Notes under the pieces: model-generated | The model's database searches: none | The model's input: only the letters and a program-made list of their open reading frames with translations | Told to the model about the DNA's origin: nothing | Shown: positions 44,113 through 52,674 of the stretch, one piece after another | Layout: every line of letters starts with the position of its first letter | Numbering within the stretch: position 1 is the stretch's first letter | Assembly: GCF_014873145.1 (NCBI RefSeq) | Contig: NZ_JADBEK010000001.1 | Span: 5,022,001 to 5,086,000 of the forward strand | Direction: 5' to 3' | Length of the DNA stretch: 64,000 bases | From: Nonomuraea angiospora | GTDB lineage: Bacteria > Actinomycetota > Actinomycetes > Streptosporangiales > Streptosporangiaceae | Program-made: the position numbers and the translations under genes

Positions 44113-45735
44113 TCAGGGGGAGAGGTCGCGTAGGGCTGTGTAGAAGGCGTGGTGGCGGGTCAGCTCGCGTTCGACCGGCTCCACGACCATCGTGGTCGAC
44201 ACGGCGGCCACGCGGCGGCGCATTTCGCGCTCCAGGCGCTCCCGTTCGCGCGAAGCCCCCAGTTCCACGAAGTTGCGGGAGGCGATGCCTGACAGCGCTC
44301 CCAAGCCCAGCACCGACGCCATCATCAGCCCCACCCACGGCAGCGTGGCGCTGTCGCTCAGCAGTTCCAGGGCCGGAGGAAGCTGTCCCGGCATCAGCAG
44401 GCCCGCGGCCAGCCAGGCCAGGCCGGCGACGAAAGCGACCACCAGGACGTACTGCCACACCTTGAGCGCGCGCCACCACCCGGGTACGCGGTCGAGCTGC
44501 GGCGCGATCTCCGTGAGGTCCTCGGTGAGGGCCTGCGGGAGCTGGCTGGAGCGGGAGCGGGCCGCCTGGTGGACCGCGGTGCGCCACACCGGGTGCATCC
44601 CCACCGACAGGCCGTCGGCGAGCGCCTGTACGGCGTTGGCGACCTCGGCCGACTGGGCGCTCACCGAGCCGGTCGTGATGCCGCGGATCTCCTCCCCCAG
44701 GTCCTGCAGGCGCAGGCTCTTGAGCGGGTCCGAGCGGAACTTCGAGAACCACCGCGGGTACGGCCAGCCCACCCAGTGGCTCGACCGCTCGGCGTAGACG
44801 TTCTCCATGGCCTCGCCCACGGCCGGTACGCCCACCGCGTCGCACAGCGCGTCCGTGAGCCCCATCCGGCGGGCCTCGTCGACCGAGGACGGCGCCGACA
44901 GGGCCTCGCCCAGCGGCATGGCCTTGCTGAGGCGCTGCTCCAGCCGGTGCAGGTCGGCCTCCAGCTTCTGGATGGCGGCGCGCCGGCGGGCCACCGCGGT
45001 CGCGATGACGCTCCTGAGGCTCTCGATGCCGCGGCCCGTGACCGCGGAGGTGGGTACGACGCTGGGATGCTCGACGCCCTCGCGGCGCAGCAGGTCGTTG
45101 AGGTCGATGACCAGCTCGGCCAGCTCTTCCTTGGTGAGCCTGTCGGCCTGGTTGAGCGCGAACACGGTCACCGCGTCATGCCCCGCCAGCTCCGTCACGT
45201 AGCGGCGGTGCGTGGACGCGTCGGCGTACTTCTGCGGGTCGAGCACCCACACCACCAGGTCGGCCAGGCCGATGAGCCGGTCGGCCTCGGTGTCGGTGAG
45301 GGCCCTGATGGAGTCGTGGTCGGGCAGGTCGAGCAGGATCAGCCCGTGGAGCTGGCTGTCGCCCTTGTCGAGCGCGCTGGCGCGGGAGAAGCGGTGCCGC
45401 CACTGGATCTGCAGCCAGTCGAGCAGCGGGCCGGCGCCCTCCAGCCCCCACACGCAGGCGTGCGTACGGGCAGTGGTCGGCCGGCGCACGCCGGTGGGCG
45501 ACAGTTCCAACCCCGAGATGGCGTTGAACAGCGACGACTTGCCGCTGCCCGTGCCGCCGGCCAGGGCCACGACGGTGTGCTCGGAGGACAGCTTGAGCCT
45601 GTCTCCGGCCTGCGTCAGCAGCGTGTTGGCCTCGGTGAGCAGCTTCTTGTCCAGCCGTCCCGGGCCGTGCTCCACCACCTTGGTGAGCGCGGACAACCGC
45701 GGAGCCAGCCCGGGCCTGGTCGCCATGGTGGTCAT
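44113..45735 (-). CDS. dynamin-like GTPase with C-terminal membrane spans
   Basis: A 540-residue GTPase. G1 is GGTGSGKSS at residues 60-68; the Thr-containing G2 region is GVRRPTTART; G3 is DLPDHDS; G4 is NQAD. Long helices follow, and near residues 430-490 there are two membrane spans (YVLVVAFVAGLAWLAAGLLM, WVGLMMASVLGLGALSG). ATG 45735 overlaps the stop of the upstream GTPase gene (ATGA). The pair resembles the streptomycete dynamin-like proteins DynA/DynB that stabilise FtsZ rings during sporulation septation. The assignment is from memory of architecture and pairing. Confidence 0.85.
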   Translation of the reverse strand: MTTMATRPGLAPRLSALTKVVEHGPGRLDKKLLTEANTLLTQAGDRLKLSSEHTVVALAGGTGSGKSSLFNAISGLELSPTGVRRPTTARTHACVWGLEGAGPLLDWLQIQWRHRFSRASALDKGDSQLHGLILLDLPDHDSIRALTDTEADRLIGLADLVVWVLDPQKYADASTHRRYVTELAGHDAVTVFALNQADRLTKEELAELVIDLNDLLRREGVEHPSVVPTSAVTGRGIESLRSVIATAVARRRAAIQKLEADLHRLEQRLSKAMPLGEALSAPSSVDEARRMGLTDALCDAVGVPAVGEAMENVYAERSSHWVGWPYPRWFSKFRSDPLKSLRLQDLGEEIRGITTGSVSAQSAEVANAVQALADGLSVGMHPVWRTAVHQAARSRSSQLPQALTEDLTEIAPQLDRVPGWWRALKVWQYVLVVAFVAGLAWLAAGLLMPGQLPPALELLSDSATLPWVGLMMASVLGLGALSGIASRNFVELGASRERERLEREMRRRVAAVSTTMVVEPVERELTRHHAFYTALRDLSP

Positions 45736-48338
45736 CGGGCGACCTCGAGGTTGTACGTCGCCTGGTAGAGGCGGGTCGCCACGGACTCGTCCGGAATGCC
45801 CGCGGTGTCGAGGGCTTGCACGTAACGCATCGATTCCTCGTCGAACAACATGCCGATCCTGGCCCGCAAATCGCTGAGCGCCTTGGCCCCGATGCCGCGC
45901 AGCGACTCCGCGCCGAGCAGGGCGTTGACCAGCCGGTGCGGCACCCCTTCGCCGTTGGTCCCGCTGAACATCGCGACCGTGAAGATCAGCGAGAGCGCGT
46001 CGGGATCGAACGACACCAGCTTCGACACCGACCGCTTGGCCACGCCGTCGGTGCGTACGAGCTCGCTCAGGTGCTCCTGCCACGACGCGATGGCGCGACC
46101 GGCGTGACGTACGAGATTGTCGGAGGGCCTGTCGAGGCCCTCACCGAGCTTGGCGCCCAGCTCGGAACGGTGCCGCCAGCGCTGGACCACCTCCTCGGTG
46201 GCGCGGTTGGCGGCGGCGACGATCACCGCCTCGAGCCCCGCCCGGATCGCCGCCTTGAACGCCAGCACCCGCTCCGGCGCGTGCTTGGCCGACCGGCCGC
46301 GTTTGCGCACCTGGAGCGAGCGCATGAGGTCGCCGGAGCCGGCGAAGTCCTGCCAGCGGGCCAGCACCTCGCCGTGCAGCAGCGAGCCGTTCTTCGACGC
46401 CTTGTCGATCTCGCCGAGCGCGCCCCGGAAGGCCGCCTCCACGTCGCTGCGCAGCTCCGTCCTGAACGCGACCTGCCCCTCCAGATGCCTGGCCAGCGCG
46501 GGTACGCGGGTGCGGAAGCTGTTGAGCACGCCGTTGAGCGTCTCGCGCACGGCCTGGGCCCTGCGCTCCTCGTCGACCGACAGCTCGGCCAGCCAGAGCC
46601 GCAGGTCGGTGACCTCCGCGTCGGGCAGCCTGCCGTCGGTGACCTTCGCCTCGTTGATGACGAACCTGTCGATCTCGCCCAGGCCGTATTCGGTGAGCAT
46701 CCGTACGAAGTGCTTCAGAACCACCTCAGCGGACCTGGGCTGCACCCGCGACAGCACGATCGCGAGCCGGGCGCCGCGCTCCTTGGCCAGCTTCAGCAGG
46801 TTCCAGGCGGGGGCGTCGGCGTAGCGGGCCGCCGTGGTCACGAAGATCCACAGGTCGGCGGCGTCGAGCATGCGGTGGGCGACCTCGTGGTGCTCCTCGA
46901 CGACCGAGTCGATGTCGGGGGTGTCGAGCAGCGCGACGCCCTGCGGGAGCTTCTCCGTCGCGACCACGACCATGCTGCGCACCCCGGCCTCAGGGGCGGG
47001 CTTGTCGAGCCGCTGGAGACCGCCGAGCAGCTCTCCCTCGGCGAACCACTTCCGGTCGTCCGGGTGGCAGACCAGCACGGGGGTGCCGGTGGTCGGGCGG
47101 CGGACGCCGGTGCGCGAGACGGTCTTCTCGGCCAGCGTGTTGACCAGGGTGGACTTGCCGGCCCCGGTGGAGCCCGCGACCACGATCAGGGCCGGGGCCG
47201 CGCTGGTCCTGACCCGGGGGAGCACGTAGCCCTCCAGCTGGGCCAGCAGCTCGCCCTGGGCCTGCCTGGCCTCCTCCGCGCCGGGCAGGTCGAGACCGAA
47301 GCGCAGGTCCGCGACGCTCTCCCGGAGCGTGCCGAGCGCCGCCATGAGCGCCTCGGCGGCCTCGGCGGGCAGCTCCTCCACCCGGCCCGGCTTCTCCCCG
47401 GTCGCCGCGCCGCCTCCGGACTTCTCGTCCCTCGCCTGCGGCTCCTGGCTTCCCAGCGGTGCCTGCCCCTCCTGCGGCTTCGCGCCGTCAAGGGGCTCAT
47501 CGCCGTCGCGGGGCCGCCGCTCGGCCTCCGGTTCGTCGCCATCCGCCGGCTCGGGCGCCGGTCGCTCGTCGTCATCCGCCCCATCGGCCGGAAAAGGCTC
47601 GTCGAGCGTCGCCTCGGCCTGCGAGTCCTCGTCAGCGTCGGCCGGCTGCGCGGCTTGAGACTGCGCGTCGCCCGGCTCCGCGTCCTGAGGCCGCTCGGAG
47701 CCCTGAGGTCGCTCCTCGGCCGGCTCCGCGTCCTTGCGCTGCTCCTCGGCCGGCTCGGCGTCCTGCGGCTGCCCATCGGACGGCTCAGCGTCCTGGGGCG
47801 GCTCGGCGTCCTGAGGCTCGTCGTCCTCCCTCGCCACGCCGTCCTCGGTCAGCTCGTCGAGTGACGGCGGCTCCTCGGCGCGCACCTCAGGCGCAGGCTC
47901 GGGCTCCTCGTCGGACGAGTCCTCCGTCGCGAAGGACGGCTGCTCGCCGCGCGCCCCCTCCCCACCACCGAGGTGTACGGGGCGAGGCCGTGGACCGCCG
48001 AGCGCCGCGGGCTTCACGAAGAGGGAAGGCCGCTCGCCCTCGTCCACGGGATCGCCGGCCTCCTCAGGCACGTCGTCATCGGCCGTGACCGCCTCGGCGG
48101 CGGCCGGAGCCGCGGCCTCGTCGGCCTCCTCCGGCACCGGTGGCCCCGTTGAAGCCGCGGCGGCCTCCCGCTCCCCCGGAGGGGGAGCGGGAGGCTTCTT
48201 CCGCGACTTCTTCGTGCCGAAGGCATCGAAGCCGTCGTCGCCCTGGACCTCTGCCAGGTCCTCGTCACCCACCGGGCGAAAGCTCAACGTCTGCTCTCCC
48301 GGTGACTCCTGCCGCCCGTCATCCATGGCCGTGTTCAC
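45732..48338 (-). CDS. dynamin-like GTPase with long acidic N-terminus
   Basis: An 868-residue protein. Residues 1-330 are disordered, acidic and proline-rich, with imperfect DAEP repeats at about 175-225 (PPQDAEPSDGQPQDAEPAEE). G1 is AGSTGAGKSTLVN near residue 388, the switch region GVRRPTTGTPV follows, and G3 is DTPDIDS. A helical stalk makes up the C-terminal half, and I see no clear membrane span. It is the soluble partner of the next gene in a probable DynA/DynB-type pair. GTG 48338 overlaps the cobA stop (GTGA); ATG four codons later is an alternative start. Confidence 0.85.
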   Translation of the reverse strand: MNTAMDDGRQESPGEQTLSFRPVGDEDLAEVQGDDGFDAFGTKKSRKKPPAPPPGEREAAAASTGPPVPEEADEAAAPAAAEAVTADDDVPEEAGDPVDEGERPSLFVKPAALGGPRPRPVHLGGGEGARGEQPSFATEDSSDEEPEPAPEVRAEEPPSLDELTEDGVAREDDEPQDAEPPQDAEPSDGQPQDAEPAEEQRKDAEPAEERPQGSERPQDAEPGDAQSQAAQPADADEDSQAEATLDEPFPADGADDDERPAPEPADGDEPEAERRPRDGDEPLDGAKPQEGQAPLGSQEPQARDEKSGGGAATGEKPGRVEELPAEAAEALMAALGTLRESVADLRFGLDLPGAEEARQAQGELLAQLEGYVLPRVRTSAAPALIVVAGSTGAGKSTLVNTLAEKTVSRTGVRRPTTGTPVLVCHPDDRKWFAEGELLGGLQRLDKPAPEAGVRSMVVVATEKLPQGVALLDTPDIDSVVEEHHEVAHRMLDAADLWIFVTTAARYADAPAWNLLKLAKERGARLAIVLSRVQPRSAEVVLKHFVRMLTEYGLGEIDRFVINEAKVTDGRLPDAEVTDLRLWLAELSVDEERRAQAVRETLNGVLNSFRTRVPALARHLEGQVAFRTELRSDVEAAFRGALGEIDKASKNGSLLHGEVLARWQDFAGSGDLMRSLQVRKRGRSAKHAPERVLAFKAAIRAGLEAVIVAAANRATEEVVQRWRHRSELGAKLGEGLDRPSDNLVRHAGRAIASWQEHLSELVRTDGVAKRSVSKLVSFDPDALSLIFTVAMFSGTNGEGVPHRLVNALLGAESLRGIGAKALSDLRARIGMLFDEESMRYVQALDTAGIPDESVATRLYQATYNLEVAR

Positions 48339-49567
48339 GGCAAGCGCTCCGCTCGAACCATCTCGACCTCCTGGCCGACCCTCACGACGTCGCCGACGAT
48401 GACGATTGCCGGCGGCCGGATCCCAGCCGCGGACACGCGGTCGGCCACGGTGGAAAGCGAAGCGGTGACCGCCCGCTGGGTCGGAAGGGTACCGTCCTGT
48501 ACCACCATTGCGGGAGTCTCCGGGGGACGTCCGTCTCGGATGAGCGCTTCTGCCACCTTCGCGAGCCGCTCGACGGCCATCATCAGCACCAGCGTGCCCT
48601 GGGAACGGGCCAGGGCGGGCCAGTCGACGGTGGACTTGGGGTCGTCGGGCGCGACGTGCACGGAGATCACGTGGAACTCCTGGCTGACGCCCCGATGCGT
48701 CACCGGCACCCCGGCCGCGCCGGGCACCGCCACAGCGCTCGTGATGCCGGGGACCACCAGCACGGGAATGCCGGAGCGGGCGCAGGCGATCAGCTCCTCG
48801 CCGCCGCGCCCGAACACGAACGGGTCTCCGCCCTTGAGCCGGACCACGAACTTGCCCTGTCTGGCTCGATCCACGAGCAGCTCGTTGATGGTCTCCTGGG
48901 AGAGCGAGCGGCCGTAGGGGACCTTGGCGGCGTCGATCAGCTCGACGTCGGGGGCCAGTTCGTCGAGCAGGGCCCGGGGCGCGAGCCGGTCGGCGACCAC
49001 CACGTCGGCCTGCGCGAGGAGCTGGCGCCCACGCACGGTGATGAGGCCGGGATCGCCTGGGCCACCGCCGACGAGCGCCACGCCGACCGGTTTGGTGCGG
49101 TTGCGCCGGGCGTCGACCGTGCCGTCGCGCAGAGCTTCCACGACCGCGTCTCTGATGCCGGCGGCCCTGCGCGGGTCACCGCCCGCGGTGACGGCCACGT
49201 TGATCTCGTCGACGCGCCCGGTGGCGGGCGTCCAGGCGGCCGAGGCCTCCTTGTCGTCGGCCCGCACGCACCACACGCGTTTGGCCTCCGCCTCGGCGGC
49301 GATCGCCGTGTTGGCGGACCTGTCGTCGGTGCAGGCCTGTACGAGCCAGGCGCCGTCACAGTCGCCGACCTCGTAGGGCCGGGCGTGCCAGGTGACCCTG
49401 CCGGCGGCGATCAGGTCGTCGAGCGCCGGCGTCACGCTCGGCGACACGACCGTGACCTCCGCACCGGCCTCTAGCAGCGCGGGAACCCGCCGCTGAGCGA
49501 CGCGACCGCCGCCCACGACGAGGACCCGGCGGCCGGAAAGCCGCAGGCCGAGGAGGTAGGGGCCCAT
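48335..49567 (-). CDS. cobA: uroporphyrinogen-III C-methyltransferase fused to precorrin-2 dehydrogenase
   Basis: A 410-residue two-domain enzyme. Residues 1-150 form the SirC/Met8-like NAD domain (RVLVVGGGRVAQRRVPALLE) that oxidises precorrin-2 to sirohydrochlorin. Residues 165-405 form the SUMT domain (VALVGGGPGDPGLITVRG, VVADRLAPRALLDELAPD, VRLKGGDPFVFGRGGEE, PGITSAVAVPGAAGVPVTHR) that methylates uroporphyrinogen III with SAM. It feeds both siroheme and cobalamin routes. It is last of the local corrin genes on this strand and overlaps the downstream GTPase gene by 4 bp. Confidence 0.93.
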   Translation of the reverse strand: MGPYLLGLRLSGRRVLVVGGGRVAQRRVPALLEAGAEVTVVSPSVTPALDDLIAAGRVTWHARPYEVGDCDGAWLVQACTDDRSANTAIAAEAEAKRVWCVRADDKEASAAWTPATGRVDEINVAVTAGGDPRRAAGIRDAVVEALRDGTVDARRNRTKPVGVALVGGGPGDPGLITVRGRQLLAQADVVVADRLAPRALLDELAPDVELIDAAKVPYGRSLSQETINELLVDRARQGKFVVRLKGGDPFVFGRGGEELIACARSGIPVLVVPGITSAVAVPGAAGVPVTHRGVSQEFHVISVHVAPDDPKSTVDWPALARSQGTLVLMMAVERLAKVAEALIRDGRPPETPAMVVQDGTLPTQRAVTASLSTVADRVSAAGIRPPAIVIVGDVVRVGQEVEMVRAERLP

Positions 49568-49648
49568 GGGGGGAATCTCCCGTTCGCGAAGGTTCTGTGT
49601 TAGGACGTAAACCTACCGGCTCCGGAAGCGTCATTTGCTGCGCACGGG

Positions 49649-50662
49649 TCAACGGCCATCGAGAAGGGGCTGCCGCGGGTCCCAGCGAGGCCCGCCCTGA
49701 GCATCCTTCCGGCGTCTGGCCATCCCTGAAAGCGCTTCAAGGATAACCCGGTTTCCCAGGTAGGCGGTGATGTCCGCGTGGTCGTAGGGCGGCGCCACCT
49801 CGACCACCTCCATTCCGGCCACGGGCAGTTCGTAACAGATGCGGCGAACGGCATCGAGCAACTGCCGGGCGGTCAGTCCCCCCGGCTCGGGCGTGCCGGT
49901 GCCGGGAGCGTGGCCGGGGTCGCAGACGTCGATGTCGACGGACAGGAAGATCTGGTCGCACTCGTCGAGCGCGATCGCGAACGACTCCGTCAGGCACTCT
50001 TCCAGCCCACGGGCCACGATCTCCGTCATTTCGTACGAACGCATGTTCTGGGCGGCCATCCAGCTCAGCGTCTCCGGCTCGGGCCAGTAGCCGCGCAGCC
50101 CGATCTGCAGGAACCTGTCGCCCCGGATGGCCCCCGACTCGATGAGCCGCCGCATCGGCTGGCCGTGCCCGTAGAGGTGGCCGAACGCGATGTTCCCGGT
50201 GTCGGCGTGCGCGTCGAAGTGGATCATCGAGGTACGGCCCGGCGCGTACGCCCGCGCGGTGCCGCGGGCGTCGGGCAGCGCCACCGTGTGGTCGCCCCCG
50301 AGCACCAGCGGGATCGCCCCGGAGGCGGCCACGCGGTGCACCGCCTCCTCGATCGCGGCCAGCGAGCCCTCGACGTCGCCCGAGTAGCACTCGACGTCAC
50401 CGGCGTCCAGCACCCGCAGGTCGCGCAGGGCGTCCACGCGCAGCGCCAGGCTGGGCCTGGAGCCGTCGTGCGGCAGGTAGCAGGCCTGGCGCAGCGCCAT
50501 CGGGCCGAACCTGGCGCCGGGGCGGTTGCTGGTGCCCCCGTCGAAGGGGGCACCGACGATCACCACGTCGGCACCTTCGTAGGAGGCCGGATCGTCGAGG
50601 TCGCAACGGTCCACGCCCAGGAACGTGATGTCGGGACCGTACATGGGGCCGTAACGGGGCAC
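49649..50662 (-). CDS. speB: agmatinase / ureohydrolase family protein
   Basis: A 337-residue arginase-fold enzyme starting at GTG 50662 after AGAGGTAAG. The binuclear manganese motifs are complete: LVLGGDHTVALPD, IHFDAHADTG and SVDIDVCDPGHAPGTGTPE. GAPFDGGTSNRPGARFGP is the usual N-terminal signature. It should hydrolyse agmatine, or a related guanidino compound, to putrescine and urea; the sequence alone does not separate agmatinase from guanidinobutyrase. It lies 12 bp after cobT and 81 bp before cobA, inside the corrin gene run. Confidence 0.9.
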   Translation of the reverse strand: MPRYGPMYGPDITFLGVDRCDLDDPASYEGADVVIVGAPFDGGTSNRPGARFGPMALRQACYLPHDGSRPSLALRVDALRDLRVLDAGDVECYSGDVEGSLAAIEEAVHRVAASGAIPLVLGGDHTVALPDARGTARAYAPGRTSMIHFDAHADTGNIAFGHLYGHGQPMRRLIESGAIRGDRFLQIGLRGYWPEPETLSWMAAQNMRSYEMTEIVARGLEECLTESFAIALDECDQIFLSVDIDVCDPGHAPGTGTPEPGGLTARQLLDAVRRICYELPVAGMEVVEVAPPYDHADITAYLGNRVILEALSGMARRRKDAQGGPRWDPRQPLLDGR

Positions 50663-50674
50663 TGCTTACCTCTA

Positions 50675-51745
50675 TCACACGGTCTTTTCGCTCACTCCCG
50701 CCGAATCGAACGTCGCGACGTCGTGCATCACCCGTACGGCCGCGCAGACCACCGGATACGCCAGCAGGCCGCCCGTGCCCTCCCCCAGCCGCAGCTCCAG
50801 GTCCACCAGCGGGCGCAGCCCGAGGTGGGCGAGCGCGGCGGTGTGGCCGGGCTCGGCCGAGCGGTGGCCGGCCACGCAGTGGTCGATCGCGGCCGGGTCC
50901 AGCGCGGCGGCCACGAGGGCGGCGGCCCCGGCGATCACGCCGTCGAGGATCACCGGCACGCGGGCGGCGGCGCCGCCCAGGATGAAGCCCGCGATGGCCG
51001 CGTGTTCGAACCCGCCGACCGCGGCCAGGACGCGCAGCGCGTCGCTGGGCGCGGTCAGGGCCCCGGACAGGCCGTTGGTGCGCAGGGCCTCGCGGACGAT
51101 GTCCACCTTGCGGCCGAACGTCTCGTCGTCGATCCCGGTGCCCCTGCCGGTCACCTCGGCCGGGTCATGGCCGGCGAAGACGGCGATCAGGGCGGCGGAG
51201 GCAGTGGTGTTCGCGATGCCCATGTCGCCGGTGACCAGGCACCTGGCCCCTGACGCCACCAGGTCGCGGGCAACGCCGATCCCGGCCTCCAGCGCCCTGA
51301 CCGCCTGGTCGACGCTCATCGCGGGGCCCTCGGACAGGTCGGCGGTGCCGTACGCGATCTTGCGGTTGACCAGGTTGGGCGCGTCGGGCAGGTCGGCGGC
51401 GACGCCCACGTCCACGACCGTCACGGACACTCCGGCCTGGGCGGCGAAGGCGTTGGCGACCGCGCCGCCGGACAGGAAGTTGGCCACCATCTGCACCGTG
51501 ACCTCCTGCGGCCACGGGGTGACGCCACGCGCGTGCACGCCGTGGTCGGCGGCGAAGATGGCCAGCGCCGCGGGCTCCGGCATGGGCGGCGGAGTGGCGC
51601 CCGCGGCTCCCGCGAGGCGTACCGCGATCTCCTCGAGCGCGCCCAGCGAGCCGCGGGGTTTGGTGAGGCGGTCCTGGTACGCGCGGGCCTCGGCGATGGC
51701 TCGAGGATCCGCGGGACGGATCGCGGCGAGCGTCTCAGCAAGCAC
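50675..51745 (-). CDS. cobT: nicotinate-nucleotide--dimethylbenzimidazole phosphoribosyltransferase
   Basis: A 356-residue CobT starting at GTG 51745 with GGAGG upstream. LTKPRGSLGALEEIAVRLAG, IFAADHGVHARGVTPWPQEV and CLVTGDMGIANTTASAALIA are family signatures. The catalytic Glu is in LRLGEGTGGLLAYP. It activates the lower-ligand base of cobalamin by forming alpha-ribazole phosphate. It lies between the cbiX-like gene (13 bp) and speB (12 bp) and is clearly in one transcript with them. Confidence 0.96.
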   Translation of the reverse strand: MLAETLAAIRPADPRAIAEARAYQDRLTKPRGSLGALEEIAVRLAGAAGATPPPMPEPAALAIFAADHGVHARGVTPWPQEVTVQMVANFLSGGAVANAFAAQAGVSVTVVDVGVAADLPDAPNLVNRKIAYGTADLSEGPAMSVDQAVRALEAGIGVARDLVASGARCLVTGDMGIANTTASAALIAVFAGHDPAEVTGRGTGIDDETFGRKVDIVREALRTNGLSGALTAPSDALRVLAAVGGFEHAAIAGFILGGAAARVPVILDGVIAGAAALVAAALDPAAIDHCVAGHRSAEPGHTAALAHLGLRPLVDLELRLGEGTGGLLAYPVVCAAVRVMHDVATFDSAGVSEKTV

Positions 51746-51758
51746 GGCAAACCTCCAC

Positions 51759-52604
51759 TTACGGGACGAGTTGGAGCGCTTCCTCATATCGGTCGATCAC
51801 GACGTCGGCCAGGGTCTCACAGTCGCCGATCACCTCGGCGCACCGGATGTCGAGGTCGGGGTGTCCCGCGCCGTACGCCAGCGCCTGGGCCCACACGCGC
51901 TCCAGCAGGCCGCCCGCGAACAGCAGGTACGGCACCACGATCACGCGCTTGGCCCCGAGACGGCGGCAGCGCTCGAGCCCGCCGGGCACCCCGGGCGGGG
52001 TGACTGACACGAACGCGGTCTCGACGGTCATGAAGTCGTAGGCGTGCGTCTCCCAGAACAGCCGGGAGACCCGGTGGATCTCGGCGTTGGCGGTGGCGTC
52101 CGTCGAGCCCTCGCCGACCAGCACGACCGCCGTCTCGCCCGGCTCGATGTGGACGAGGTGCTCCTCGACGGGCAGGGAGTCGACCGCGCGGAGCCGGGGC
52201 CTGGCGCCGACGAGCTCCAGGGCGCGCGGCTTGGAGATCTCGGTGGCGGCCTCGTTCAGCCGCTCGGCCAGCAGCCCCAGCACGCGCGGGTCGGGGCCGA
52301 GGGGGCGGCCGTAGTCGTACATGAGCGTCGGATGCCGCTTCTGCTCCAGCTCCATCGCGGCCGGGAACTCCTCGCTCATCCTGCTGAGGCTCATCGGCAG
52401 CGCCACGAGCCGGTGGTGGCCCCTGGCGACGAGGGAGGCGACGGAGTCGCTCAGCCGCGGAGAGGCACGTTCCAGATAGCCGCCGGACACGTCGGCGCCC
52501 GTCTGGTCCAGCCGGCAACGCAGCCGGTGTACGAACCTGCCGAACTCCGCGGCGTAGGCGTCATCCTGTGAGCCCTGCCCGATCAGCAGGAGCGGCGGCT
52601 TCAT
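51759..52604 (-). CDS. CbiX/SirB-type sirohydrochlorin chelatase family protein with altered active site
   Basis: A 281-residue two-lobed CbiX-like protein. The expected first motif GHGS(R/T)D reads GQGSQDD at residues 9-15, so the metal-handling His is Gln. The second expected His (usually in a ...GxHxxxD segment) is also not visible in ALPMSLSRMSEEFP. The C-terminal lobe has VLVGEGSTDATANAE, equivalent to the usual VGRGSSD. The family inserts cobalt or iron into sirohydrochlorin. Its place between cobL and cobT supports a corrin role, but catalysis is doubtful. It starts at ATG 52604. Confidence 0.8.
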   Translation of the reverse strand: MKPPLLLIGQGSQDDAYAAEFGRFVHRLRCRLDQTGADVSGGYLERASPRLSDSVASLVARGHHRLVALPMSLSRMSEEFPAAMELEQKRHPTLMYDYGRPLGPDPRVLGLLAERLNEAATEISKPRALELVGARPRLRAVDSLPVEEHLVHIEPGETAVVLVGEGSTDATANAEIHRVSRLFWETHAYDFMTVETAFVSVTPPGVPGGLERCRRLGAKRVIVVPYLLFAGGLLERVWAQALAYGAGHPDLDIRCAEVIGDCETLADVVIDRYEEALQLVP

Positions 52605-52674
52605 TGTGAGGGAATCTCCGGTGCGTTAGACAAAGACAGGCGAGGATAACCGATGCGCCCCGGTAGGGAACAGG

